From: Exiguobacterium sp. RIT594 | Lineage (GTDB): Bacteria; Bacillota; Bacilli; Exiguobacteriales; Exiguobacteriaceae | Assembly (NCBI RefSeq): GCF_003339585.1 | Contig: NZ_QPKF01000003.1 | Span: forward strand, 1-64,000 | Length of the DNA: 64,000 bases | Reading direction: 5' to 3' | In this document: positions 8,961 to 17,454 of the stretch, one piece after another | Position numbering within the stretch: position 1 is the first letter of the stretch | Layout: the number at the start of each line of letters is the position of its first letter | The notes under the pieces: model-generated | Seen by the model: only the letters and a program-made list of their open reading frames with translations | What the model was told of the DNA's origin: nothing | Databases searched by the model: none | Position numbers and translations under genes: made by a program

Positions 8961-9275
8961 TCATTCCTCCTCTTCTTGAATCAACGCGAGCGGAATCGCC
9001 ACTTCGTTGACTGTCCCTTCAAAATGCCCCCAACCCATCACACCGTTGACGAAATGCAGTTCGAATCGCGCCTCTTCCCCAGCAATCCGGTAAAAACGCC
9101 CTGTCTCAAACCGGCTGGCGTCGACTAAATAACTTTGGGCGATCGCAATCTTACGGATAATCACCTCGACTTCACTCATGTTGCCGTGTTGCTCGGCTTT
9201 ACGTTTCTGCTCATTCAATTTCGTCACGAGCATCTCTAACTCGTATTTTGATAACTGACTCATACGTGTCTCCAT
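8961..9275 (-). CDS. yfhH: YfhH-family protein (DUF1811)
   Basis: A 104-residue protein of the YfhH/DUF1811 family. An N-terminal helical part reads LSKYELEMLVTKLNEQKRKA and is followed by a small beta-barrel-like part with FETGRFYRIAGEEARFELHF and VNGVMGWGH. ATG at 9275 is chosen because AGGGGGAG (9290-9283) lies 7 bases upstream; a longer frame reaches 9299 without a site. In B. subtilis yfhH follows recX directly; here the exporter genes separate them. Function is unknown. Confidence 0.78.
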   Translation of the reverse strand: METRMSQLSKYELEMLVTKLNEQKRKAEQHGNMSEVEVIIRKIAIAQSYLVDASRFETGRFYRIAGEEARFELHFVNGVMGWGHFEGTVNEVAIPLALIQEEEE

Positions 9276-9334
9276 AAAAAAACTCCCCCTCTTCGTCATT
9301 AGTATATACGAAAAGGAGAAGAAAAATGATGGAG

Positions 9335-11395
9335 TTAACTTGATTTCAGCTCGAGATTGCGTTTACTTTGCAGTGCATACATCTTGGCATAGATTTTTTG
9401 TTTTTTGAGTAACTCATCATGCGTACCGCGTTCGGCAATCCGTCCCTGATCGAGAACGATGATTTCGTCGGCATCTTTGATTGTTGACAAACGGTGGGCA
9501 ATGATGAATGTCGTGCGCCCTTTCGTCAACGTCAACAATGCTTCTTGAATCATCGCTTCCGTCTCGGAATCGACACTCGCCGTCGCCTCATCGAGGACTA
9601 AAATGGCAGGATCAAATGCCAGTGCCCGGGCAAAGCTGATCAACTGCCGTTCACCGGCAGATAAGGTCGCCCCTTTTTCGATGACAGGTTCGTCCAGTCC
9701 CTCAGGAAGCCGGTCAATGAACCGGTCTGCTCCAACGGCGACGATCGCTTCCCGGATCCGTTCTTCAGAAATTGCCGGGTTCCCGAGCGTGATATTCGAC
9801 CGGATCGTTCCGGTGAACAAAAATGGATCCTGCAGGACGATGCCCATGTGATCGCGAACCGCCTGTTTCGGCAGTGACGTGACATCTTGTCCGTCAATCA
9901 ACAAGTGACCGGATGACGGATCATAAAAACGCATCAGTAAATTCATAATTGAACTTTTCCCGCTGCCGGTATGGCCGACGAGAGCGATTGTCGCGCCGGG
10001 ACGGGCGTCAATCTCGATTTCCTGTAAGACAGGATGACCCGGATCATAGCTGAAACCGACCTGCTTGAACTCGACACGACCGGCGAAACGGGGTAAACGT
10101 CCTTTTCCGACATCCTCCCCCTTTTCGTCAAGCAATTGGAACATCCGGTCTGCTGAAACGAGTGCTTGCTGCAGCGGTGACAGTTGATTCATGATTTGCG
10201 TCACCGGTTCAAAGAGACGGGAGACATAATCGATGTAGGCATATAAAATACCGAGCGATAAAAACGTTCCGTCGGTCAGACTTTTTCCGGCCACCACCCA
10301 AATTAACAAGGCAAGCGTCAGGTTTTTTAAGAAATACGATAAGTTATGCGACATTAAAGCATCGAGCCGCAATAACTTGGAGCGGGTTTGATAGTTCTCT
10401 TCATTTTTCTGCTCAAATTCCGCCAACACTTCTTTTTCCCGCGCGTACGCTTGAATGATCGGCATCGTTTGGATATTCTCATTCAATTGACCGTTCATAT
10501 CCGCGACAAGCGACCGGACTTTGAAGTTATTTTCCGTTGCGAGTTTCTGGAATAACTGGATCCAGAAGTAGACAATCGGAATAATCAGCAACGAAACGAG
10601 TCCGAGACGGACATCAAGGAAAAACATCGCCACTAAGATTCCGGCCATCGTAATCAGTCCTGAAAAGACCCGTGCGAGCACACCCAAGTACAAATCGCGG
10701 ATCGTTTCCGTATCGTTCGTTACGCGACTGACAATCTTTCCGATCGGTGTCTGGTCAAAATAGCGGACCGGCAACCGTTGTAAATGTGTAAAAACATCAA
10801 GCCGCATCCGTTTAACGATTTTATGCGCCGACCGCTGAAGCAGGATTTGTTGCACCCAGTTCAGACCGGCTGCGATTAACAGCAGGATGATATACATCAA
10901 GGACAGCCAGCCGACCGCTTTTAAGTCGGAAGCATAAAAATCATATACTTGTCCTTGTGTGAGCTTCGCGACGTTTGCGTAACGAAATACCTCATCGCCC
11001 CGCGTGACGGTCAACGTCCCATCCTCGACACTGCGTTCGCCACCGCTCACGACCTGTTTCGGTACAAAATAATAACCATCTTTTGACTGGACAATCGAAA
11101 TGGATTGAATGACGGCAGAGGACGGGACGTCCTGCTTCTTCGCAAACTGACGCCCGTCATACTCGACCCGTCCTCCATCTTTTACTTCCACCCAGTCCTT
11201 TTCAATCGCGACGATATGCTCATCGATGATGACCTTCGCAATATAAGGTCCGGTCAGTTCTGCTCCGACTGCTAAAATCAATAGAAATAATCCGAGGAAA
11301 ATCGCTTGTTTTTCATACATCGCATAACGGACCAGCGATCGAATCGTCGTTTTCCGACGAACGGGATCTAATAAATACAATTCTTCTTCCTTCAC
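9335..11395 (-). CDS. bmrD: BmrD-like subunit of heterodimeric multidrug ABC exporter
   Basis: A 686-residue half-transporter. A polar insertion of about 95 residues (roughly residues 60-155) between the first two membrane helices is predicted to be extracytoplasmic, as in the BmrD/YheH subunit. The ATPase domain has Walker A GHTGSGKSS, Walker B LVLDEATASVD with catalytic Glu, and switch His, but a non-canonical signature LSAGERQ. That pairs with the Asp-for-Glu Walker B of the partner, giving the one-good-site, one-degenerate-site arrangement known for BmrCD. GTG at 11395 is preferred because AGGAGG (11409-11404) lies 8 bases upstream; GTG at 11404 overlaps that site. Confidence 0.85.
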   Translation of the reverse strand: MKEEELYLLDPVRRKTTIRSLVRYAMYEKQAIFLGLFLLILAVGAELTGPYIAKVIIDEHIVAIEKDWVEVKDGGRVEYDGRQFAKKQDVPSSAVIQSISIVQSKDGYYFVPKQVVSGGERSVEDGTLTVTRGDEVFRYANVAKLTQGQVYDFYASDLKAVGWLSLMYIILLLIAAGLNWVQQILLQRSAHKIVKRMRLDVFTHLQRLPVRYFDQTPIGKIVSRVTNDTETIRDLYLGVLARVFSGLITMAGILVAMFFLDVRLGLVSLLIIPIVYFWIQLFQKLATENNFKVRSLVADMNGQLNENIQTMPIIQAYAREKEVLAEFEQKNEENYQTRSKLLRLDALMSHNLSYFLKNLTLALLIWVVAGKSLTDGTFLSLGILYAYIDYVSRLFEPVTQIMNQLSPLQQALVSADRMFQLLDEKGEDVGKGRLPRFAGRVEFKQVGFSYDPGHPVLQEIEIDARPGATIALVGHTGSGKSSIMNLLMRFYDPSSGHLLIDGQDVTSLPKQAVRDHMGIVLQDPFLFTGTIRSNITLGNPAISEERIREAIVAVGADRFIDRLPEGLDEPVIEKGATLSAGERQLISFARALAFDPAILVLDEATASVDSETEAMIQEALLTLTKGRTTFIIAHRLSTIKDADEIIVLDQGRIAERGTHDELLKKQKIYAKMYALQSKRNLELKSS

Positions 11396-11412
11396 GTTCG
11401 ACACCTCCTACC

Positions 11413-13140
11413 TTACGTTTCTTCACTTTGCCGTTCGAACTGTTCGGCATACCATCCTCTATGGTTCATCAGTTGTTCGTGCGTGCCCCGTTCGGTCACC
11501 TGACCATCCTGCAGGACAAGGATTTCGTCCGCATGGGCAACAGCAGACAGACGGTGCGCGACAATCAATGTCGTTGCCTGCTCGCGGTTGGTTCGAATCG
11601 CTTCAATGATGTGCGATTCGGTTTTCGCATCGACCGCGGATAACGAATCGTCAAGCAGTAATAATTTTGGTTTTTTCAACATCGCCCGGGCAATCGACAG
11701 CCGTTGTTTCTGACCCCCGGATAACGTGACGCCCCGTTCCCCGACCAATGTCTCAAGACCTTGATCGAGCATCGTAATATCCGTCGTAAACGATGCCAGA
11801 CGAATCGCTTCCTGCAATTCAGCTTCCGTTGCCGTTCCGGCACCGAACAAAATATTGTCCCGTACTGTTTTCGAGAATAAGAGATGTTCCTGCGAGACAT
11901 AACCGGTCCAGCCGCGGACCGTTTCCAAGGCGACGTCCTCATACGGAATCCCGTTGACCTGCAACATCTCGCGCCCCAGCGGATATTCGCGTAAAAACTG
12001 CCGCAACAATGTGGTTTTTCCGGCGCCGGTCGGACCGACAATCCCGATTGTCTTTCCTTGTTCAATCGTCACATTGATCTTGTTTAAGGCGGGCTGTTTT
12101 GTTCCCGGATACGTAAACGTCAAATCAGATAACACGATTGTTTCCGGAACATCCACATCCGTGACCGGTGTTGACGTAATCAACGGTTTTACCCGCATCG
12201 TCGCTTGCAGACGATCAAGACTCGCTGTTCCGCGCTGAATGACGTTAATCAATTCCCCGAACGCATACATCGGCCAAATCAACATCCCGAGATAAATATT
12301 AAAGGCGACGAGTTGCCCAAGCGTGATATCGTTCGTAAAGACAAGATACGTCCCGAACGATAAGCCGATCAGATAACTGATTCCGACGAGTAATTTGATA
12401 ATCGGCTCGAATAAGACATCAATTTTTGCGACGTGCATGTTTTTATCAAATACATCACTCGTAACAGCATCAAATTTTTTGACATCGATGTCTTCCTGAA
12501 CGAATGAACGAATGACCCGCAGACCGGAAATCGATTCCACGACCTGATCGTTCATCGTGCCAAAAGCATCCTGCGCCGTCATGAACCGTCCATGAATCTG
12601 GCTGCCGAGTTTATTCATCGCGTAAGCGAGAATCGGCATCGGCAATAAGGCGGCAAGCGTCAGTTTCCAATCGATTGCCACTCCCATGACGACAAGTGTA
12701 ATCGCCGTCATGTTTAACGAGTCGACGAGCGTCAGGACACCAAAGCCGGCTGTCCGTTCTACTGCCTTCAAGTCATTGGTCGCAAGCGCCATTAAATCCC
12801 CTGTGCGGTTACGTTGGTAAAAAGTTGGCGTCAGCTTTAATAAATGCGTAAAGAATTGGCTGCGCAACGTCCGTTCGAGTAAAAAGGCTGTCCCGAATAA
12901 TTTCGCAAGCCACAAGTACGTCAGAATAAAAGACGTGATGGAAATAACGGTCAGACCTACCACATACTGAATCAGTGTCGTCCGGTCCATTGATCCGGAA
13001 CGTAGTCCGTCAATCACTTTTCCGATCAACCACGGTGGTGTCAAGTCGATGAAGCCGGTCACGATCAGTAGTAACACGGCAATCAAATACGATTTTTTAT
13101 GTTCTTTCAGAAACCAACTGAGTTGGCGAAATAATCGCAC
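11413..13140 (-). CDS. bmrC: BmrC-like subunit of heterodimeric multidrug ABC exporter
   Basis: A 575-residue half-transporter with six membrane helices and an ATPase domain. The N-terminal region (FYQRNRTGDLMALATNDL) closely resembles BmrC/YheI. Walker A is GPTGAGKTT, the signature LSGGQKQ is canonical, but Walker B reads LLLLDDSLSAVD, with Asp in place of the catalytic Glu. This is the hallmark of the degenerate site in asymmetric exporters. The start is GTG at 13140 behind GGGGGGAG. The gene follows a leader peptide and terminator (13193-13390), so expression is probably controlled by attenuation. The family exports drugs and is induced by translation inhibitors in B. subtilis; substrates here are inferred. 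Confidence 0.87.
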   Translation of the reverse strand: MRLFRQLSWFLKEHKKSYLIAVLLLIVTGFIDLTPPWLIGKVIDGLRSGSMDRTTLIQYVVGLTVISITSFILTYLWLAKLFGTAFLLERTLRSQFFTHLLKLTPTFYQRNRTGDLMALATNDLKAVERTAGFGVLTLVDSLNMTAITLVVMGVAIDWKLTLAALLPMPILAYAMNKLGSQIHGRFMTAQDAFGTMNDQVVESISGLRVIRSFVQEDIDVKKFDAVTSDVFDKNMHVAKIDVLFEPIIKLLVGISYLIGLSFGTYLVFTNDITLGQLVAFNIYLGMLIWPMYAFGELINVIQRGTASLDRLQATMRVKPLITSTPVTDVDVPETIVLSDLTFTYPGTKQPALNKINVTIEQGKTIGIVGPTGAGKTTLLRQFLREYPLGREMLQVNGIPYEDVALETVRGWTGYVSQEHLLFSKTVRDNILFGAGTATEAELQEAIRLASFTTDITMLDQGLETLVGERGVTLSGGQKQRLSIARAMLKKPKLLLLDDSLSAVDAKTESHIIEAIRTNREQATTLIVAHRLSAVAHADEILVLQDGQVTERGTHEQLMNHRGWYAEQFERQSEET

Positions 13141-13192
13141 GATGGCTCCCCCCTTTGTCGTTCATAATGGTGTTACACGTTTCCAAGCACGC

Positions 13193-13240
13193 AAAAAAGG
13201 CAGACGGATTTCCGGAGCAGTCCGAGAATCCATCTGCCTT
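13193..13240 (-). terminator. Leader terminator (attenuator) upstream of bmrC
   Basis: On the minus strand, AAGGCAGATGGATT (13240-13227) pairs with AATCCGTCTGCCTT (13210-13197) around an inner hairpin and is followed by six T. It sits between the 22-codon leader and the bmrC ribosome site, so it must be bypassed for exporter expression. Confidence 0.85.
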
Positions 13241-13321
13241 TCTGAAGACGATGTGAATCGACGATATGGTCTGCGTGCTCGGGGAACGGATTCCCTGTCA
13301 ATCGCACACTGAAAGTAGTGT

Positions 13322-13390
13322 TTATACGAGTTCGAGAGTCTCCGCCATATTCAGCTGTTTAATAAATACGTTTACAATTGGCTGTTTCAT
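13322..13390 (-). CDS. 22-residue leader peptide of the bmrCD-like operon
   Basis: A short frame of 22 codons starting with ATG at 13390 and ending with TAA at 13322-13324. It begins MKQPIVNVFIKQLN. A strong site, AAGGAGG (13406-13400), lies 9 bases upstream and a good promoter precedes it. Immediately after the stop, ACACT-ACTTTC-AGTGT can form a hairpin, then GTGTGC/GCACGC enclosing GGGAA/TTCCC, then the terminator at 13240-13193. Position and layout match bmrB, the leader of B. subtilis bmrBCD, although that peptide is longer. The function as a ribosome-stalling sensor is inference. Confidence 0.75.
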   Translation of the reverse strand: MKQPIVNVFIKQLNMAETLELV

Positions 13391-13422
13391 TTGACGGTTC
13401 CTCCTTTTCTTAATCTGAGCGT

Positions 13423-13452
13423 AGAATAGCATAATTATCGAACAATTGTCAA
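13423..13452 (-). promoter_or_regulatory. Promoter of the bmrCD leader
   Basis: On the minus strand, -35 TTGACA (13452-13447), an 18-bp spacer, and extended -10 TGCTATTCT with hexamer at 13428-13423. It reads into the leader peptide. Confidence 0.8.
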
Positions 13453-13486
13453 TTTTGTGTCTAATCTTTTAAAATGAAGTGAAAAC

Positions 13487-14308
13487 TTATATTTCGTCCG
13501 CTTCTTCCTGCTTCACCTGTTCAATCACTTCCGAAACGAGTGCATACGGAAATCCTTTCCGAACCAATGCTTGTTGTGTTTTTTGAACCCGGGCGAACGG
13601 TTCCAGATTCCGATACTTCGGATAATATTTTCGTGCCTGGTACAAAGCGGCCGATTCTTCTGTGTCCGCTTCCACCTCTTCGAATACTTGTTGAATCCCG
13701 AGCTTCGAGACCTCCGATGAAAATCCGCGTTGCATCAGGGTTTGTTGCAGTTTCTGCTTCAGTTCCCGAACCGATCGGCGGGCCAGTTCTTTTTGTTTTT
13801 GCCGAAGAAACTTCAACACCTTTTCCAGCTCTTCTTCTTCCGTGAATGCTGTCAATGCCTGATCAATATACGTCTTTTGAATCTTCAGCATTTCTAAGTC
13901 CCGGCGGATTTTACCCGGTCCTTGCGGTGTCGTCGCTTTTTTTGTCGCGGTATATGCTTCCGCAAATTGTTGATCATTCAAATATTTTTGGTCAGTCAAT
14001 CGTTTGATGGCATGCTTGATGGCGTGTTCCGGCGTCTCTTTCTCAATCAAGTACGACTCCACTTCACTCGTCGCCCGCATCCGGTATGACAGATGGTTGA
14101 GCGATAAGCGGTACGCTTTTTGTTGTTCCTCCGCCGTCAGCACTTCCTTGACGAAATCATCGTCCAGCTCTTTATCCCGTTGCAGATTGTATTTGATTAG
14201 GATATCGGCATCAACGGCAAACGCATATTCTTCCTTCCCTTCGCGCTCGATGTAGATATTGAAACGTTCCGTATTTTTCTTTTGGGTTGAGATCCGTGTG
14301 ATTTTCAA
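13487..14308 (-). CDS. recX: Regulatory protein RecX
   Basis: A 273-residue helical protein of the RecX family, which modulates RecA filaments. Three-helix repeats are visible: LNHLSYRMRATSEVESYLIEK, IKRLTDQKYLNDQQFAEAY, and a C-terminal copy RKGFPYALVSEVIEQV. TTG at 14308 is chosen because AAGGAGG lies upstream at a normal distance and the product then matches family length; the frame stays open further upstream into the promoter region of yfhF. It is divergent from yfhF as in B. subtilis, where recX is also called yfhG. Confidence 0.9.
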   Translation of the reverse strand: MKITRISTQKKNTERFNIYIEREGKEEYAFAVDADILIKYNLQRDKELDDDFVKEVLTAEEQQKAYRLSLNHLSYRMRATSEVESYLIEKETPEHAIKHAIKRLTDQKYLNDQQFAEAYTATKKATTPQGPGKIRRDLEMLKIQKTYIDQALTAFTEEEELEKVLKFLRQKQKELARRSVRELKQKLQQTLMQRGFSSEVSKLGIQQVFEEVEADTEESAALYQARKYYPKYRNLEPFARVQKTQQALVRKGFPYALVSEVIEQVKQEEADEI

Positions 14309-14432
14309 GTCGGTTCCTCCTTTTTCATCTTCTCCTGCAACGATAACATGTTGAATGAGGTTTGAGTGAAATGGACAAACGGGAACATATGTACAAGTAT
14401 TCATATAGATTGAACGAGAGGATGACTTATGT

Positions 14433-15341
14433 ATGAAAATCGCGATTACAGGCGGAACCGGAATGATTGGACAGGCATTAACAAAACGACTACTTAACGA
14501 AGGCCACCAGATTGTCATTTTAACCCGTTCACCGAAGGCAACAGAAGGTGCTGTCTCTTACGTTGAATGGCTGACGGATACAGCAACACCCGAACAGCAC
14601 TTAAACGATGTAAATGCCTTTATCCATTTAGCAGGCGCTTCCATCAATGAAGGGCGCTGGACAGAGGAACGTAAACGCGTCATCTTGGAGAGCCGGATTG
14701 ATTCAACGAAAGAGCTTGTCCGGATTGTTCAGGCCCTTGACTCAAAACCTGACGTCGTCTTATCGGCTTCTGCCGTCGGAATTTACGGTCAGGACCGTCA
14801 TCAAACGTTTACGGAAGAAATGCCTCTCCCTCCGACTGCCGACTTCCTCAGCCATGTCTGCGTTGCATGGGAAAATCTCGCTCAACCGATTGCAGACAGC
14901 GGTGTGCGTCTCGTTCATCCGCGAATCGGTGTTGTTCTCAGTACAGAAGGTGGTGCCTACCCATTGATGCGCCTGCCTTATACGTTATTCGGCGGCGGTA
15001 CAATGGGCGACGGGAAACAATGGGTCTCCTGGGTCCATATCGACGACCTTGTCGAACTGTTCCTGTTCGCACTGACGACACCATCCGTCAACGGTCCGCT
15101 CAACATTACAGCTCCTCATCCGGAAACGATGCGCCGGTTTGGTCAAACGATTGGTAAAGTGTTGCACCGTCCGCACTGGTTACCGGCTCCACGCTTTGCC
15201 CTCGAGCTCGCTCTCGGAGAAAAAAGTGTCATCGTTCTCGAAGGTGCCCGTGTCATTCCAAAAAAAGCTCTCGAAAACGGCTACAAGTTTCGGTATGCTG
15301 AACTAAAGGATGCACTTCAGAATCTCGAGCACACAAACTAA
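14433..15341 (+). CDS. yfhF: TIGR01777-family NAD(P)-dependent epimerase-like protein YfhF
   Basis: A 302-residue short-chain dehydrogenase-fold protein. The nucleotide-binding GGTGMIG is at residues 7-13, FIHLAGASINEGRW follows, SASAVGIYGQ is in the expected place of the active-site region, and the DUF1731-type C-terminus ends with VIPKKALENGYKF. The substrate of this family is unknown. It starts 16 bp upstream-to-downstream continuous with the next amidohydrolase gene (gap 15 bp), so the two are likely cotranscribed. Divergent partner is recX. Confidence 0.87.
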   Translation: MKIAITGGTGMIGQALTKRLLNEGHQIVILTRSPKATEGAVSYVEWLTDTATPEQHLNDVNAFIHLAGASINEGRWTEERKRVILESRIDSTKELVRIVQALDSKPDVVLSASAVGIYGQDRHQTFTEEMPLPPTADFLSHVCVAWENLAQPIADSGVRLVHPRIGVVLSTEGGAYPLMRLPYTLFGGGTMGDGKQWVSWVHIDDLVELFLFALTTPSVNGPLNITAPHPETMRRFGQTIGKVLHRPHWLPAPRFALELALGEKSVIVLEGARVIPKKALENGYKFRYAELKDALQNLEHTN

Positions 15342-15356
15342 TACAGGGGTTGAAAA

Positions 15357-16502
15357 ATGTTGGATGTTTTAATACGTAATGCACATATCTTTCCCATCAC
15401 ATCAGATAATTTTTATGGCGATATCCGGATTAAAGATGGAAAAATTCATGAAATCAATGAATTGCTGGATGCCGAAGAGAACGAACGTGTCATCGAAGCA
15501 GAAGGCCGCTTCCTGCTTCCCGGTTTCATCGATGCCCACACCCACCTCGGTTTGTACGATGAAGGAACCGGTACAGTCGGAAATGATGCCAATGAGACGA
15601 TTTTCGCGATGACGCCCCACCTGCGGGCAATCGACGGCGTATATCCGCTCGACGAAGGGTTCAAAGAAGCGATCGAACATGGTGTCACGACGGTTCAGGT
15701 CATGCCGGGCAGCATGAATATCATCGGTGGTGTCACAAGCGTCATCAAGACACATGGCCGGTTCATCGATGATATGATTTTACGGAAGTATGCCGGACTA
15801 AAAATTGCGCTCGGTGAAAATCCAAAACGTGTCCATAGTGCCGGTCGTGCCGGCGAATTGACACGAATGGGAATCATGGGTATGTTGCGGGAAGCGTTTC
15901 TTGAAGTGAAGATGCAACGGACCGCAGATACATTTGCGCACCGGATGATTGAACGGGTCCTCAAAAAAGAAATGCCGCTCCGTGTCCACGCCCACCGCGC
16001 CGATGATATTTTATCAGCGATTCGTTTTGCAGAAGAGTTTGAGCTTGATGTCCGAATCGAACATTGTACAGAAGGTCATCTCGTTGCCAAAGAACTGCAA
16101 CAATTACCCATTGAACATGTCACCGTTGGTCCGACCTTTACACGAAAGTCAAAAATCGAACTCAAAAACAAAACGTGGGAAACGTACCGTGTTCTCCATG
16201 AACATGGTCTTGAAGTATCAATCACGACGGATCATCCGTACACACCGGTTCAATATTTAAATTTATGTGCCGGTCTTGCCGCCCGTGAAGGACTGCCGGT
16301 TGATATCGCGCTTCGTGCCATCACGATTAATCCGGCCCGTTCGATTGGCGTTGCGGATCGTGTCGGTTCCATTGAAGTTGGAAAAGATGCCGACCTTGTT
16401 CTTTGGAGTCACTTCCCGCTCGATTATCTGGCGAAGCCGCTCATGACGATGATTGACGGAAAAGTTATTTTTGAACATACCCATCTGACATCGATGTCTT
16501 AA
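15357..16502 (+). CDS. Imidazolonepropionase-like amidohydrolase
   Basis: A 381-residue metal-dependent hydrolase of the amidohydrolase superfamily. Metal and catalytic residues can be seen in order: HxH in DAHTHLG, HAHRADD, EHCTEGH, and the Asp in TTDHPY. The N- and C-terminal strands form the usual composite beta-sandwich (GKIHEIN..., VGKDADLVLW). Members act on cyclic amides or related C-N bonds; the substrate here cannot be told. No histidine-utilisation genes are nearby, so a hut role is unlikely. It is cotranscribed with yfhF and ends in a terminator. Confidence 0.8.
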   Translation: MLDVLIRNAHIFPITSDNFYGDIRIKDGKIHEINELLDAEENERVIEAEGRFLLPGFIDAHTHLGLYDEGTGTVGNDANETIFAMTPHLRAIDGVYPLDEGFKEAIEHGVTTVQVMPGSMNIIGGVTSVIKTHGRFIDDMILRKYAGLKIALGENPKRVHSAGRAGELTRMGIMGMLREAFLEVKMQRTADTFAHRMIERVLKKEMPLRVHAHRADDILSAIRFAEEFELDVRIEHCTEGHLVAKELQQLPIEHVTVGPTFTRKSKIELKNKTWETYRVLHEHGLEVSITTDHPYTPVQYLNLCAGLAAREGLPVDIALRAITINPARSIGVADRVGSIEVGKDADLVLWSHFPLDYLAKPLMTMIDGKVIFEHTHLTSMS

Positions 16503-16503
16503 G

Positions 16504-16555
16504 AAAAAGCCTACGATTTTAACGGAAATCCGTTGAAAATCATAGGCTTTTTTTG
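16504..16555 (+). terminator. Terminator after the amidohydrolase gene
   Basis: Long stem AAAGCCTACGATTTT / GAAAATCATAGGCTTT with inner AACGG/CCGTT, then a seven-T run. Confidence 0.9.
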
Positions 16556-16761
16556 TTATGAAAGTGAGGCTTTTTCGTTTGCAAGAAATGTCTTGTTTTC
16601 GTATGTTTTTTCACAAAAATTATTTGCTTGCTTTTTTAAAAAAAGAAGGTAATATTATCTTATCCGACAACTGAAGAAGGCATACCATGCGCGGTTCAAA
16701 CGAGTCAGACAGGTAGCTTTCGACAATCATTCTAGCGGTCTTAAGAAGGAGGAATGGAAGT

Positions 16762-17319
16762 ATGCTCAAGCAACGGGAGCTGAGCGACTGCGCTGATTTG
16801 TTCGAACTGATGCAGCATCAAGACGTATATCCGTACGTCCGCCAAAAAACACGGTACTTTGATGAATTTCTGTTTACTACAAAGCAGGCAATCGAAGAGG
16901 AAGAACGCGGTGAGCTGGTCTCACGCACAATCCTAGACGAATTTGACCAACCAATCGGTACAATCAGTTTACTCGATATCGAAGGACAGTATGGGTTTCT
17001 CGGTACATGGTTAGGTAAACCGTATCATGGGAAAGGTTATAACAATCTTGCAAAGGAAGCATTCTTTGCAGAACTATTTTTTGACCTCGAGTTTGAAAGT
17101 GTCTTTATGAAAATCCGGAAGACTAACATCCGTTCACAAAAAGCAGCGGAAAAACTGCCTTATGCTTTTTGTGCCGATGAATTACGACCAGCGTTACTCG
17201 AACAGCTGAACACCGGGGAAACTCAATTCACGCTGTACGAAGTCTCAAAATCAAGTTTTCAAATGTATATCCATGGCCGCGAATTCGAAACGGTCTACGA
17301 ACAACAACTCGAAGCATGA
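16762..17319 (+). CDS. GNAT-family N-acetyltransferase
   Basis: A 185-residue protein with the GNAT fold. The acetyl-CoA loop is seen in LGKPYHGKGYNNLAKEA (about 92-108), followed by the beta-strand and helix region FESVFMKIRKTNIRSQKAAEKL typical of RimJ/RimL-like members. The start at 16762 has AAGGAGG (16746-16752). The substrate is unknown. The 200 bp upstream are A/T rich; a nine-codon frame (16687-16716) with a modest ribosome site lies in them. It ends in its own terminator and stands alone. Confidence 0.75.
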   Translation: MLKQRELSDCADLFELMQHQDVYPYVRQKTRYFDEFLFTTKQAIEEEERGELVSRTILDEFDQPIGTISLLDIEGQYGFLGTWLGKPYHGKGYNNLAKEAFFAELFFDLEFESVFMKIRKTNIRSQKAAEKLPYAFCADELRPALLEQLNTGETQFTLYEVSKSSFQMYIHGREFETVYEQQLEA

Positions 17320-17348
17320 GAGGCACCCGCCTCTTGTGCTTTTTTGTT
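17313..17348 (+). terminator. Terminator overlapping the GNAT stop codon
   Basis: AGCATGAGAGGC / GCCTCTTGTGCT form a 12-bp stem with G-T pairs around ACCC, followed by six T. Confidence 0.75.
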
Positions 17349-17454
17349 CGTACATTTGATGCGGATCGAAAGCTTCAAATGGTATGATAATAAGGAAAAT
17401 TCACCTGTCGGAAGAAGCCATCACCTCTTCCTATATGAAATGGAGTGATTACTG

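Noticed and set aside
16687-16716. Nine-codon frame (MRGSNESDR) before the GNAT gene as a leader peptide
   Set aside because: The ribosome site is weak and no terminator or competing hairpin lies between it and the gene, so it is probably chance.
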